Shown one piece after another: positions 9,047 to 16,512 of a DNA stretch of 64,000 nucleotides. The DNA is from DATJLY01 sp963729295. Its GTDB lineage: Bacteria; Pseudomonadota; Alphaproteobacteria; ATCC43930; CGMCC-115725. How positions within the stretch are numbered: position 1 is the first letter of the stretch; each line of letters begins with the position of its first letter. Location: NCBI GenBank assembly GCA_963729295.1, contig CAVSNJ010000029.1:186001-250000 (forward strand), given 5' to 3'. The notes under the pieces are model-generated. The model was not told the origin of the DNA. It was given only the letters and a program-made list of their open reading frames with translations, and made no database searches. The position numbers and the translations under genes are program-made.

Positions 9047-10162
9047 TTGTCCGTTCCGCTGCACCAGATGATCCGCGTCGGCGCTTATGTGATGAAGCAG
9101 CGCCTCATGGGCGTCGAACGCTATCCGCTCGTCCTCATGCTGGAGCCCTTGTTCCGCTGCAATCTCGCCTGCGCCGGCTGCGGCAAGATCGACTATCCCG
9201 ACGCGATCCTGAATCAGCGGCTTTCGGTCAAGGAATGTCTCGACGCGGTCGACGAATGCGGCGCGCCGGTCGTGTCGATCGCCGGCGGCGAGCCGCTCCT
9301 CCACCGCGAGATCGAGCAGATCGCCGAAGGCATCGTCGCGCGGAAAGTGTTCGTCTATCTCTGCACCAACGCGCTGCTCCTGGAAAAGAAGCTCGACCGG
9401 TTCCGGCCGAACCCGTATTTCGTGTGGTCGGTTCATCTCGACGGCGACCGCGAGATGCATGACCGCTCGGTGTGCGAAGACGGGATCTATGACCGCGCCG
9501 TCGCCGCGATCGGGCGCGCCAAAGCGGCCGGGTTCCGCGTCAATATCAACTGCACCCTCTTCGACGGCGCGGCGCCCGAGCGCGTCGCTTCGTTCTTCGA
9601 CCGGGTGATGGAGATGGGCGTCGACGGCATGACCGTGTCGCCCGGCTATGCCTATGAGCGCGCGCCCGACCAGGCGCACTTCCTCAACCGGCGCAAGACC
9701 AAGGAGCTGTTCCGCGACATCTTCCGCCTGGGCCGCGGGCACAAATGGTCCTTCAGCCAATCCGGCCTCTTCCTCGATTTCCTCGCCGGCAACCAGACCT
9801 ATCACTGCACGCCGTGGGGCAATCCGACGCGCACGTATTTCGGCTGGCAGCGGCCCTGCTACCTGCTTGGCGAGGGCTATGCCAAGACCTTCAAGGAGCT
9901 GATGGAGGAGACCGACTGGGACTCCTACGGCACCGGCAATTACGAGAAATGCGCCGACTGCATGGTGCATAGCGGTTACGAGGCGACCGCCGTCATGGAT
10001 GCGGTGAAGCATCCGCTGAAGGCGCTCGGCGTCGCGACGAAGGGCGTGCGCACCGAAGGCGACATGGCGCCCGAGCTCTCGCTCGAGCATCAACGCGCCG
10101 CCGAATACGTCTTCTCACAGCATGTCGAGCAGGCGATGGAGCGCATCAAGAAGAGCGCGTGA
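9047..10162 (+). CDS. hpnH: adenosyl-hopene transferase HpnH (radical SAM), 3' end replaced by the element's attL
   Basis: A radical SAM enzyme that adds adenosine to diploptene, the first step of C35 hopanoid side-chain synthesis. The cluster motif CNLACAGCGK (CxxxCxxC) is near residue 40, followed by SIAGGEPLL and, near the C-terminus, a cysteine pair in EKCADCM. Start TTG at 9047 is preceded by AAGGGA at good spacing and gives the typical MSVPLHQMIRVGAY N-terminus. The last codons come from the integrated element: the present end is MERIKKSA, whereas the copy at 23209-23282 retains an alternative tail MERVKNQKLSTDAA, the presumed original. The enzyme core is untouched. Confidence 0.95.
   Translation: MSVPLHQMIRVGAYVMKQRLMGVERYPLVLMLEPLFRCNLACAGCGKIDYPDAILNQRLSVKECLDAVDECGAPVVSIAGGEPLLHREIEQIAEGIVARKVFVYLCTNALLLEKKLDRFRPNPYFVWSVHLDGDREMHDRSVCEDGIYDRAVAAIGRAKAAGFRVNINCTLFDGAAPERVASFFDRVMEMGVDGMTVSPGYAYERAPDQAHFLNRRKTKELFRDIFRLGRGHKWSFSQSGLFLDFLAGNQTYHCTPWGNPTRTYFGWQRPCYLLGEGYAKTFKELMEETDWDSYGTGNYEKCADCMVHSGYEATAVMDAVKHPLKALGVATKGVRTEGDMAPELSLEHQRAAEYVFSQHVEQAMERIKKSA
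10107..10152 (+). repeat. attL of the integrated element (direct repeat inside hpnH 3' end)
   Basis: The 38 bases 10107-10144 are identical to 23209-23246. After one mismatch (A at 10145, G at 23247) seven more bases match, giving a 46-bp repeat with one difference. It spans the last codons of hpnH and lies 13,102 bp from its partner. This is the expected footprint of site-specific recombination by the tyrosine integrase encoded at the other end. Confidence 0.9.
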
Positions 10163-10217
10163 AATCAAAAGGTTATGCCGGACTCGGCCTGAGGGTGCCT
10201 GCGGCCCTTCGGGCCTC

Positions 10218-10236
10218 GGTTCTCAGTGGGTTCTCA
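10218..10236 (+). repeat. two arm-type integrase repeats near attL
   Basis: GGTTCTCA occurs at 10218-10225 and 10229-10236, exactly 11 bp apart. The same octamer with the same 11-bp pitch occurs beside int and at 13592. Same-phase tandem octamers near att cores are typical arm-type integrase or excisionase sites. Confidence 0.6.
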
Positions 10237-10259
10237 GGATGCGGCGGCTGGGGGTGAAC

Positions 10260-11129
10260 ATGGCCTACGCGGCCCACGACATGATCGCCGACAGGGGCGC
10301 CACAGTGCGCGGGGTTGCCTCGCTCGGATTGGTGTTGCTCGCGTCATTGGTCGGTCCCGCGCGCGCAGATCCCATCGCCTACGCGTCGACGGGCGACGAT
10401 CAATTCGGGGTCGTTGATCTCACTACTGGCGTTTTCACCGATGCTGGCGACATGGGGCTGCGCCTTACCGGCCTCGGCGTCGGCCCAGGCGCCGTTCTCT
10501 ATGGGGGCGGCTATCACAGCGGGACGTTGTACAGCGTCGATCCGCTTGATGGCTCGCTGACGGCGATCGGCAGCGCCGCGTCGTTCACCTATTTCGCCAT
10601 GGGTTCAACCAGCGCCGGCCTTTTTGCGCTCGACGCCAGCGCGGACATGAACCTGTATTCGATCGACCCCGCGACGGGAGCCGTGACCTTAATTGGGCCC
10701 ACAGGCGTCAGTCCGTTCGCCTCTGCGATCGGCATGTCCACCGGCTCGGATACGCTCTACCTGACTCGCAACTCATCGCTCTATGAGGTTGACACCGCGA
10801 CCGGCGCCGCGAGCCTCATCGGCGCGTCCAGCTTGGGTTTCTTCGCGCCTATGGTAGTCGAAGATGGAACGATCTTCACCGGCGCGGCCTTCCCATCAGC
10901 CATTTGGGAGCTGAACGCGTCGGACGGCGCGGGGACTTTCCTCGCGGACGAAACAGGAGATAGCGGCCCGTTCGGCAATTTCTGGGGCTTGGCGCCGGAC
11001 CCGCTCCCTCAACCCGTTCCTGAGCCGTCGTCTCTAGCGTTGATGCTCGGCGGGATTGCTGCCATCAGCCTCGCCTGCCCTTTCGCCTCGCGAGGCGCAC
11101 GCCAGGACCGCCGCCGTTCTCGCGGATGA
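10260..11129 (+). CDS. PEP-CTERM sorted exported protein with beta-propeller-like repeats (cargo gene)
   Basis: About 289 residues from ATG 10260. A signal peptide ends at GPARA (hydrophobic core LGLVLLASL). The mature part has at least four repeats of the type LYxVDxxTGxxxxIG, e.g. LYSVDPLDGSLTAIG, LYSIDPATGAVTLIG and LYEVDTATGAASLIG, a small propeller-like architecture. It ends with the sorting signal VPEPSSLALMLGG, a hydrophobic helix and an arginine-rich tail (RQDRRRSRG). PEP-CTERM proteins are processed by exosortase at the inner membrane and associate with exopolysaccharide. An upstream ATG at 10239 is possible. It lies inside the element just after attL, so it appears to be cargo; no exosortase gene is in the window. 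Confidence 0.85.
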   Translation: MAYAAHDMIADRGATVRGVASLGLVLLASLVGPARADPIAYASTGDDQFGVVDLTTGVFTDAGDMGLRLTGLGVGPGAVLYGGGYHSGTLYSVDPLDGSLTAIGSAASFTYFAMGSTSAGLFALDASADMNLYSIDPATGAVTLIGPTGVSPFASAIGMSTGSDTLYLTRNSSLYEVDTATGAASLIGASSLGFFAPMVVEDGTIFTGAAFPSAIWELNASDGAGTFLADETGDSGPFGNFWGLAPDPLPQPVPEPSSLALMLGGIAAISLACPFASRGARQDRRRSRG

Positions 11130-11377
11130 TCTCGACGCCTGCCTTGTGAATCGCGGCTTCTAACGCGGCGATCGTTACCTTGAGAGGCAAGCGTTGGTCT
11201 CTGGTCTTCCGTGGGTTTTTTGCCAACCCGCGGGGCACCTCGATTAAGCCCCACCGTCTCCTTCTGCGCCAATCGCAGTTGGTCAAGCCGACGCTCGGCC
11301 CGCATCCGTATTTCCGCGCGCCTCTTTCGCGAGGTTCTTGTCCACGCCCTGCTGCGCGAGGGTCGGGCGCTTATCAC
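11065..11377 (-). pseudogene. vestigial phage-type gene fragments
   Basis: Two conserved-looking segments lie in different frames. RAERRLDQLRLAQKETVGLN resembles small phage/plasmid proteins with an AERRLGQLL motif. KVTIAALEAAIHKAGVEIIR followed by ENGGGPGVRL resembles the C-terminus of short XRE-type regulators. They overlap around 11170-11200 and cannot form one product, so this is read as decayed gene remnants. A diverged second copy of the AQKETVGLNRGA part lies at 11400-11500. Remaining sequence to 11731 holds no convincing gene. Confidence 0.4.
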
Positions 11378-11498
11378 GCGGGGTTATAAATACCCCGCGT
11401 GGGCCGTGTTTTTTGCCGCCAGCGGCGGCACCTCTGTTGAGGCCGACGGTCTTCCCCTGTGCCTGCCGCAGCTCGTGCGGACGCGCGTCGGTGTCGAC

Positions 11499-11520
11499 CT
11501 AGTAGGAATTTCCACTAGGT
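11499..11520. promoter_or_regulatory. 22-bp near-palindrome, operator-like
   Basis: CCTAGT (11499-11504) pairs with ACTAGG (11515-11520), and GGAA (11506-11509) with TTCC (11511-11514). It lies about 210 bp upstream of the small rightward gene pair starting at 11732. Shape fits a dimeric regulator site; no regulator can be assigned. Confidence 0.4.
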
Positions 11521-11731
11521 AGCGGCGAGAGCGGCAATGCTTGACGCCGTGAGCGGCTGAGCGCAACATCATCGTGGCCCCTGGAAAGGCCGAGGCAAAG
11601 TCACCGATGCTCAAGATCACGTCCCGCGTGCCACGTCGCATGTCCAAGGCTTCGGCCCAAAGGACGTGGCGGGCGTGCTCTGCTCGCCTTTCCAGACGCG
11701 GGGCTTCAACCGTCACCTGGAAAGGACGCAC

Positions 11732-11905
11732 ATGACTGCCAACAACCCAACGCCTATCGCAACGCTGTTCGCCGAGTTTTCCCAGCTCGAGCACGCACAC
11801 TTCGACACCGACGCGAAGGCGCGAAGCGATACTTCGCATGTCAATTATCGGGCGCGCGATCTGCTCGCGATCGACCTAAAGCGCATGGCGGGAGCGGCAA
11901 CATGA
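11732..11905 (+). CDS. small hypothetical protein of the element (57 aa)
   Basis: The ATG at 11732 has AAAGGA eight bases upstream. The product begins MTANNPTPIATLFAEFSQLE and has no membrane segment or recognised domain. Its stop overlaps the start of the next gene (ATGA at 11902-11905), so the two are translationally coupled. Not recognised; size and context are those of an early phage or island gene. Confidence 0.6.
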   Translation: MTANNPTPIATLFAEFSQLEHAHFDTDAKARSDTSHVNYRARDLLAIDLKRMAGAAT

Positions 11906-12174
11906 GCGCCGAGATCGTGAGCCTCCCCGCTCGAGCGGCCCCGAGACAAGTGCCCAAGAAGCCCCGCCCGCTGGTGGTCCGAGTGGCGGACGCGCTTCAC
12001 ATCCTGCAAATGGCGCGCGATCAACTGAAATCGGCCCGCGTCGATCATCGGCGCGGCGACGTTCGGCAGATCGATTGCTTGTTGTGGGTGGTCGGGGACA
12101 CGCTGGAGAGGGGCATTGCCGAGCACGTCGCAGAGCATGGCGGCCCAACGCTTCCCCCGGTTGACGCTTCCTAG
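11902..12174 (+). CDS. small hypothetical protein of the element (90 aa)
   Basis: Coupled by a 4-base overlap to the gene before it. The central part (VADALHILQMARDQLKSARV) and the following segment are predicted helical; there is no membrane segment. A strong intrinsic terminator follows 30 bases after the stop, closing a two-gene rightward operon that runs against the leftward majority of the element. Function unknown. Confidence 0.6.
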   Translation: MSAEIVSLPARAAPRQVPKKPRPLVVRVADALHILQMARDQLKSARVDHRRGDVRQIDCLLWVVGDTLERGIAEHVAEHGGPTLPPVDAS

Positions 12175-12205
12175 GCCGCCGAGCATTCCCCCGCCCGGCC
12201 AACTG

Positions 12206-12232
12206 GCCCCGCTTCGGCGGGGCTTTTCTTTT
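12206..12232 (+). terminator. intrinsic terminator of the 11732-12174 operon
   Basis: GCCCCGC (12206-12212), tetraloop TTCG, GCGGGGC (12217-12223), then TTTTCTTTT. A perfect 7-bp GC stem with a stable UUCG loop and a U tract on the plus strand. It also separates the rightward pair from the convergent leftward genes. Confidence 0.9.
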
Positions 12233-12234
12233 CG

Positions 12235-12426
12235 TCACGTTGTCGCCAGCACGGCGCGCGGCTTCTCATTGCTGAGATCGACCCTGTGCGTGTTCGTCCG
12301 CACGGTGCCGTCGGTTTCGATCACCGCCTCGCCTGATCTATTTTGGAGGGCAAAGTCGCGCGGGCCGCAGGAGCCGGTCCTCTTAATGATTCCGGTCGCT
12401 GGATCATACACGGCAAAATGCGTCAT
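12235..12426 (-). CDS. small hypothetical phage-type protein (63 aa)
   Basis: Product starts MTHFAVYDPATGIIKRTGSC and is predicted mostly beta. The YDPATGIIKRTG opening resembles small proteins found beside phage tail or fibre genes. Its ATG overlaps the stop of the upstream leftward gene (ATGA), showing coupling. Ends three bases after the terminator hairpin of the opposing operon. Function not recognised. Confidence 0.55.
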   Translation of the reverse strand: MTHFAVYDPATGIIKRTGSCGPRDFALQNRSGEAVIETDGTVRTNTHRVDLSNEKPRAVLATT

Positions 12427-12869
12427 CGCCTGAGCTCCGTCGCTGAAAGATCGGTGTATGTCGCGCTTGGCGCGCTAGTCGGCCCCGAGACGTAATTGGC
12501 GATGAAGGCGAACAACCCCGTCATGTTGCTCGATTGAAAGGTCGTCTGCTTTGCGATGCCGGTCACACCGCCAGCCGGGATAGTTATCGAGCCGCTGTCC
12601 AGCACATTGACGCCCTGATAGGTGACACGCCAAATGATCGTCACCGGATTCACGCTGTCGTTGTTCGTGAAAATGCCGTTGTAGGCGACCTGGACGAAAT
12701 TCCCGAGCGTCGTGAGCGTGCCGGATACCAGCACCGCATTTGACGGCGTGACCGGAAGCGACGTAGACCCGGCGGCGCTCACTGTGAGCTGTGCTGTCGC
12801 CGCCTCGGCGATGATGTTGGGCGTCCCGACGGACGCCGCGCCCATATCTGGATTCTGGATCACTCCCAT
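12423..12869 (-). CDS. hypothetical phage-structural-like protein (148 aa)
   Basis: A Ser/Thr/Val-rich protein without cysteines, predicted all-beta: segments such as TAQLTVSAAGSTSLPVT, VTIIWRVTYQGVNVLDSG and SITIPAGGVTGIAKQTTFQ alternate strands and turns in the way of tail, fibre or decoration proteins. No catalytic motif. It lies in a leftward run of three genes (13481 to 12235) and is coupled to the 63-aa gene. In an element lacking head genes it may be a remnant or an adaptor; this is inference from composition. Confidence 0.6.
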   Translation of the reverse strand: MGVIQNPDMGAASVGTPNIIAEAATAQLTVSAAGSTSLPVTPSNAVLVSGTLTTLGNFVQVAYNGIFTNNDSVNPVTIIWRVTYQGVNVLDSGSITIPAGGVTGIAKQTTFQSSNMTGLFAFIANYVSGPTSAPSATYTDLSATELRR

Positions 12870-12881
12870 ATTCTTCGCTCC

Positions 12882-13481
12882 TCAAATGTCCCGCGCGATC
12901 GTCTCGACCGTGATTTTCTTGCGCTCGACCGTTGCGAGCACGAGATCGCCGCCGACTGAAATTTCTGGATAGAGTCCGCGAACGTATGCGGCCTGCCGGC
13001 GCGCCGCGTCCACGATCTCATCGGGCTTGAAGACGATGTCGTGTCGAGCGTGCGCGCCGCGTTGCCACGGAACAGCGAAGAACCCAGACGGCACTATGTG
13101 CGGCGAAAGGCCCTCGTCATTGTACCTGAGATAGACCGCGCGCAGATTGCCGCCGAGCCGGGGTGAGGGGCCGACGATAAACGCCTCGGCGCCGATGCCT
13201 TCATACCGTCCGCTGCGCGGCCGTTGGCGATCCACCCTATGCGCTTGTTCTAGGATCAGAGGCGCGGCGTCGATGATCTCGTCCACCGAGCGCAGCCGGG
13301 TCGCCTTCTCACCCAGCGCGACCGCAGCCATGTGCGCGCCCCGCACTACGAACACGGTGCCCGCTGCCGAGGCGACGTGAATTTTCGAAGTGTGGCACGG
13401 CGGCCCGAATTGGTCCCACGTCATGCTATCAACCGCGACGGCGGCGAAGAGCGACGAAATACACGAGACAAACATCGTCAT
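12882..13481 (-). CDS. hypothetical protein, possibly Ntn-hydrolase-like (199 aa)
   Basis: The N-terminal part reads as FVSCISSLFAAVAVDSMTW, then SKIHVASAAGTVFVVRGAHM, and resembles the opening strands of proteasome/HslV-like Ntn-hydrolase folds that occur in phage genomes (hydrophobic strand, AxDS, KIH, second strand). The rest (EIIDAAPLILEQAHRV, YEGIGAEAFIVG) shows no definite motif. There is no obvious processed N-terminal Thr/Ser/Cys nucleophile. It is the first gene of the leftward trio. The fold suggestion is weak. Confidence 0.5.
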   Translation of the reverse strand: MTMFVSCISSLFAAVAVDSMTWDQFGPPCHTSKIHVASAAGTVFVVRGAHMAAVALGEKATRLRSVDEIIDAAPLILEQAHRVDRQRPRSGRYEGIGAEAFIVGPSPRLGGNLRAVYLRYNDEGLSPHIVPSGFFAVPWQRGAHARHDIVFKPDEIVDAARRQAAYVRGLYPEISVGGDLVLATVERKKITVETIARDI

Positions 13482-13591
13482 GCGTCACGCTGCCCTAGCC
13501 GTCGACGTGACCCCATGTCATGTCGCGAGGACGATCTAAAGGCCCACAGATCAAGGATAACCGCAGATACCATGCGGTCCTGAGCCGCGCA

Positions 13592-13610
13592 GGTTCTCAC
13601 CGGGTTCTCA
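13592..13610 (+). repeat. internal pair of arm-type repeats
   Basis: GGTTCTCA at 13592-13599 and 13603-13610, 11 bp apart as near attL and int. A related GGTCCTGA lies at 13576-13583. An internal pair is unexpected for a simple attL/attR pair and may mark a second protein-binding site or an old junction. Confidence 0.5.
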
Positions 13611-13772
13611 CGACCTAAAGGGTTGCGTCGCGCGATGACGCCCTTCGTTAAACCCCACGACATAGGACGTGGCGATCTTTTCGGCCGCCTCTATGTCGTC
13701 GCGGTTGGCACTGAGGCGGGCGAGCGCTGAGTGCAAATCCTTGAACGCTTGCTTTCTGGCTTCCGCGTCCAT
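13608..13772 (-). CDS. small hypothetical protein (54 aa)
   Basis: Starts MDAEARKQAFKDLHSALARL, one long amphipathic helix, then a short basic C-terminus. The ATG at 13770-13772 lies a few bases after the end of the degraded cold-shock gene with a G-rich ribosome-binding region. Not recognised. Its last codons overlap the internal arm-type repeat at 13603-13610. Confidence 0.5.
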   Translation of the reverse strand: MDAEARKQAFKDLHSALARLSANRDDIEAAEKIATSYVVGFNEGRHRATQPFRS

Positions 13773-13774
13773 CG

Positions 13775-14032
13775 CTACATCCCCCCGCCGACGCGCACCG
13801 TCGCCTGGTCGCGCAGCCTGAGCTCCATCGCGTGCGGCCGTTTGTTGGCGATCGAACGTCGATCTCGTACTCGACGCGATCGCCTTCCCGCAGATCGGTG
13901 ATGCCCGCGGCTGCCAGCGCGTGCGCGTGGACGAAAATGTCGGTGGCGCTACCGCCATCGGGCCGGATGAATCCGAAGCCCTTTTGCGACGTTGAACCAC
14001 TTGACCGTTCCGACGTTCCTGTCGATTTCCAT
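13775..14032 (-). pseudogene. cold-shock domain protein, disrupted by two frame changes
   Basis: The ATG at 14030-14032 with GAGG upstream begins MEIDRNVGTVKWFNVAKG, the RNP1-proximal start of a CspA-type domain. After the run AAAAGGG one extra base shifts the frame. In the next frame the domain continues as GFGFIRPDGGSATDIFVH and LREGDRVEYEIDVRS, and a second shift is needed to reach AMELRLRDQATVRVGGGM before TAG at 13775-13777. All parts of a single OB-fold RNA-chaperone are therefore present but in three frames. Either the gene is decayed or the sequence has indels. Confidence 0.75.
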
Positions 14033-14208
14033 GTGCCGTACCTCTTTGCTCAAAACAGGCCTGCCGCGCGAGGCCGGACAAGCCCGCCGCAGGCTGTTCG
14101 GGTGTTTTCGCGGACACTCGCCGACTTGTCCGGGCGCTCGCGGCACATGCTGGAACCGCCGGATGCGCCAACCGCGCCCGCGCGCGACCTGTGGCGCGCG
14201 AGCGATCA

Positions 14209-14436
14209 TCATGGACAGCCCCTTCCGCGCGCTTTACCGCGCCAGCGCACTAGGGCGTTGCCGTTGTCCGATCTCGGAGATTTCGATGGCCGCGCCGGCC
14301 ACGGGCCGCGAAAGAGAGGAACGAGGCGAGCGGCAAAGGTCAACCGATTTCCCCTCGCCGCCCGCGGCACAACCGCGGTTTCATCCACCTGCGGCGCGCC
14401 ACCCGCGTATGCCGGCGCCGGCCTCGTGTTCATCAT
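14209..14436 (-). CDS. possible small basic protein (75 aa), doubtful
   Basis: The ATG at 14434-14436 follows the stop of the preceding leftward gene by four bases. The product is basic and proline-rich with no recognisable domain and no good ribosome-binding site. The 14033-14440 interval otherwise contains nothing identifiable, so this is the only candidate gene in it. Confidence 0.25.
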   Translation of the reverse strand: MMNTRPAPAYAGGAPQVDETAVVPRAARGNRLTFAARLVPLFRGPWPARPSKSPRSDNGNALVRWRGKARGRGCP

Positions 14437-14440
14437 GAAG

Positions 14441-15241
14441 TCACGTTGTCCGGCACGTTTTGCCGTTCCGCAGCGCCTGCTCATGCCGGTGCAACAGCGT
14501 GCCGCCCTTGTCCGTCGTGATGACCTTGCGCCGCGCCACGGCGCGCGACATGCCGGGATTGTCCCGCTGCATCGCGTCGATGTGGTTTTCGAGCGCTTCG
14601 CCGTATTTCGTGCTGCGCGATCTGTCCTCCCCGAGCGGCATGGGTATGGGATTGTTGCCCTGAAGCGATTTCGTCATCCCGATCATGTGTTCGGAGCGCA
14701 TGGTCCGGTATGCCGCTTTGCCTTCCGGTGTCCCCATGACCGCCGCGACGCTATGGCCGCGATGTCTGCCGGGGTTGTCCTTCTGGTGCTGATCGACCAG
14801 CGCGTCGAAAATCTGCGTATGCGGCGAGCCGGTCGCCGTGAGGACGCCCGGGTCTGACGGAAATGGGTTGCCGCCCGGAACGGCCGGGTAAGGCGCCTGC
14901 CCGTCTTGGCCGGGGACCGCCGAAAACGGCGTCTTGCTGTTGCCGCCGGGGATCGAGGGAAAGGTCGCGTTCCCGTCCTTCTCCGCGCGATACTCCGCCC
15001 ACGCTTCCTGATCCTCGCGGTCGCGTGAGGTCGCAACCTTGGCGATCAGCACTTCGTCCGATTTTGTGGCGAGGCTCGCGTCCTTCCGGCGCATCTCTTC
15101 GATCCGGCCTGTCATCCGCGCGGCTGCCGGGTGCGCGCGCAGGAATTTCAATTCCTCGAGCGTCTTGCGAACCTCGTCGGGCGACGGCGCCTGCTTCACC
15201 GCCGCGATGATTTTTTGGACGGCTTCTACGATCTCGCTCAT
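14441..15241 (-). CDS. hypothetical element protein with Pro/Gly linker (266 aa)
   Basis: Three parts are visible. The N-terminal helical region starts MSEIVEAVQKIIAAVKQAP. A central low-complexity linker has three PG-N/Q repeats (FPSIPGGN, FSAVPGQD, YPAVPGGN). The polar C-terminal region contains HTQIFDALVDQHQKDNPGRH and a second DNPGMSRAVARRKV segment. The two copies of (Q)xDNPG suggest an internal duplication, probably a helical DNA- or protein-binding unit. The ATG overlaps the stop of the upstream gene (ATGA). No family recognised; scaffold-like or head-associated roles are possible but unproven. Confidence 0.6.
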   Translation of the reverse strand: MSEIVEAVQKIIAAVKQAPSPDEVRKTLEELKFLRAHPAAARMTGRIEEMRRKDASLATKSDEVLIAKVATSRDREDQEAWAEYRAEKDGNATFPSIPGGNSKTPFSAVPGQDGQAPYPAVPGGNPFPSDPGVLTATGSPHTQIFDALVDQHQKDNPGRHRGHSVAAVMGTPEGKAAYRTMRSEHMIGMTKSLQGNNPIPMPLGEDRSRSTKYGEALENHIDAMQRDNPGMSRAVARRKVITTDKGGTLLHRHEQALRNGKTCRTT

Positions 15242-15684
15242 GCGGCCTCGCTTGCGCCATCGTGCTCGCCGCAGATGGTGCGAATGTCTGCCTCGATCGC
15301 GTCGGCGTAGGCGCCGATCAGCTCCGCGAGATCGCGGCGCTGCGACGGCGCGACAAGGCTGCGTTGAAGGCCGGCCGGCGTCAACGCCGTATCGAGCGCC
15401 AGGGCAACGTTTGCACGGAACATGAGGAAATTCGGTGCCCGCACTCCCAGGCGCCCGGCTTCCGCCATGTCCGACTTCATCCTTGCAAGTGCCGCACTGA
15501 GATTGGCAATCGCCTCGGCCGCGCGTTGCCCGTTCTGCCGAAGCTTGGCGGCGAGCGGCAGCGCCGCGCGGGCCTGCTCTCGTTTCTGCTCGATCGCATC
15601 CTCGCGCCGGGCCTGGACAAGCTGCGCCTTCGCGCTCGTGATCGCCGCGGCGATGATCCTGCAAGTTCGAGCGTCGATCCGCAA
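15238..15684 (-). CDS. coiled-coil hypothetical protein, N-terminus probably frameshifted away
   Basis: The 148 codons from TTG encode alternating helices (AAAITSAKAQLVQARREDAI, AKLRQNGQRAAEAIANLSAA), coiled-coil-like. In-frame sequence continues upstream (AQLADLREKAL). A well-formed ATG at 15858-15860 begins MSTKTEQADNH in another frame, and a third frame holds LTTILADLERKHREAAATQ and AERSAFGALTVGQ, which fit the same protein type. The intact gene was probably 15238-15860, now split over three frames. Coupled by ATGA to the 266-aa gene downstream. Confidence 0.55.
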   Translation of the reverse strand: MRIDARTCRIIAAAITSAKAQLVQARREDAIEQKREQARAALPLAAKLRQNGQRAAEAIANLSAALARMKSDMAEAGRLGVRAPNFLMFRANVALALDTALTPAGLQRSLVAPSQRRDLAELIGAYADAIEADIRTICGEHDGASEAA

Positions 15685-15913
15685 AGCCTTCTCGCGAAGA
15701 TCGGCGAGCTGCGCCGCGCCTTTGCCCGACGGTGAGGGCGCCGAAGGCCGAGCGCTCCGCGTTCCTCGCTGATCTCGCTCTTTGCGTTGCAGCCGCCTCG
15801 CGGTGCTTGCGCTCGAGATCGGCGAGGATGGTTGTCAGCTTGCTCGGTTTTCGTGCTCATGCCGCAAAGCTACGCGCGCGCGGCTCCGACAAAACCTCAT
15901 TCGTCGGGATTTT

Positions 15914-16219
15914 TCAGAGCTTGCGGAGAAGCCGCCGCGCCACGCTCGCGAATTTCGCGCTGCCGCCCGACTTGCGGCCGGCGATCTGGCACGCGGTCCA
16001 TCGGCCAAGGCCCGCCGCGATCATGCGCCGCGCATCCTCGAGCATCGCCGCGTCAGGCTCGGGGCGCCGGCCGCCGACGCGTTCGCCGCGGAGCACGCGG
16101 AGGAGGTGCCGGTGCCGCGGCAGACCGGACTCGGCGAGGAGCCGATCGGCGGCGGCGATCGTTTCCTCGAGCGCGAGGGCGAGCGCGGCAGGATGCTCGG
16201 TGCTAGGGAGCGGCGACAT
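15914..16219 (-). CDS. hypothetical element protein (101 aa)
   Basis: Mostly helical: EHPAALALALEETIAAADRL and AAMLEDARRMIAAGLG, ending in a basic tail KFASVARRLLRKL that could contact nucleic acid. No recognised domain. It is the last leftward gene before the regulatory interval with the parS-like site. Confidence 0.55.
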   Translation of the reverse strand: MSPLPSTEHPAALALALEETIAAADRLLAESGLPRHRHLLRVLRGERVGGRRPEPDAAMLEDARRMIAAGLGRWTACQIAGRKSGGSAKFASVARRLLRKL

Positions 16220-16376
16220 GCCGCGATCATGGTAAACGCGGTTTAACGAAGTCCTACGGGCGGCCGGCGCGAGCGCTGCGCCGGTTGGGAAATGTTGAGA
16301 TTGCTGGCGGCGCGCGGCGCTGCCCGCGAGGTCGCCCCGAGCGGCGACGGCTTAACCGAAATCGTGGTTAACGCAT

Positions 16377-16392
16377 TGTTTCCCGTGAAACA
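16377..16392. promoter_or_regulatory. parS-like site, one mismatch from consensus
   Basis: The 16-mer TGTTTCCCGTGAAACA differs from the bacterial parS consensus TGTTTCACGTGAAACA at one central base and keeps 6-bp arms TGTTTC/GAAACA. It lies in the 290-bp gap between divergent element genes. Chromosomal ParB loads on such sites. No parA or parB is in the element. Confidence 0.6.
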
Positions 16393-16512
16393 TCTTCGGC
16401 AGGGCCGAGCGGCGGCGAGCCGTCAGGCCGCCCGTCAACGGGTGTTTTGCCCCCTGTTGCCGCGGCGCTCGCTCTGGTACTGCGTGAGGCTCCCGGGGGA
16501 AAGGAGCCCATC

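Noticed and set aside
10107..10152. tRNA gene as integration target
   Set aside because: No tRNA fold at either border; the repeat is hpnH coding sequence.
13980..14020. Programmed frameshifting at AAAAGGG in the cold-shock gene
   Set aside because: The required shift is +1 and a second frame change is needed further on, so decay or indels explain it better.
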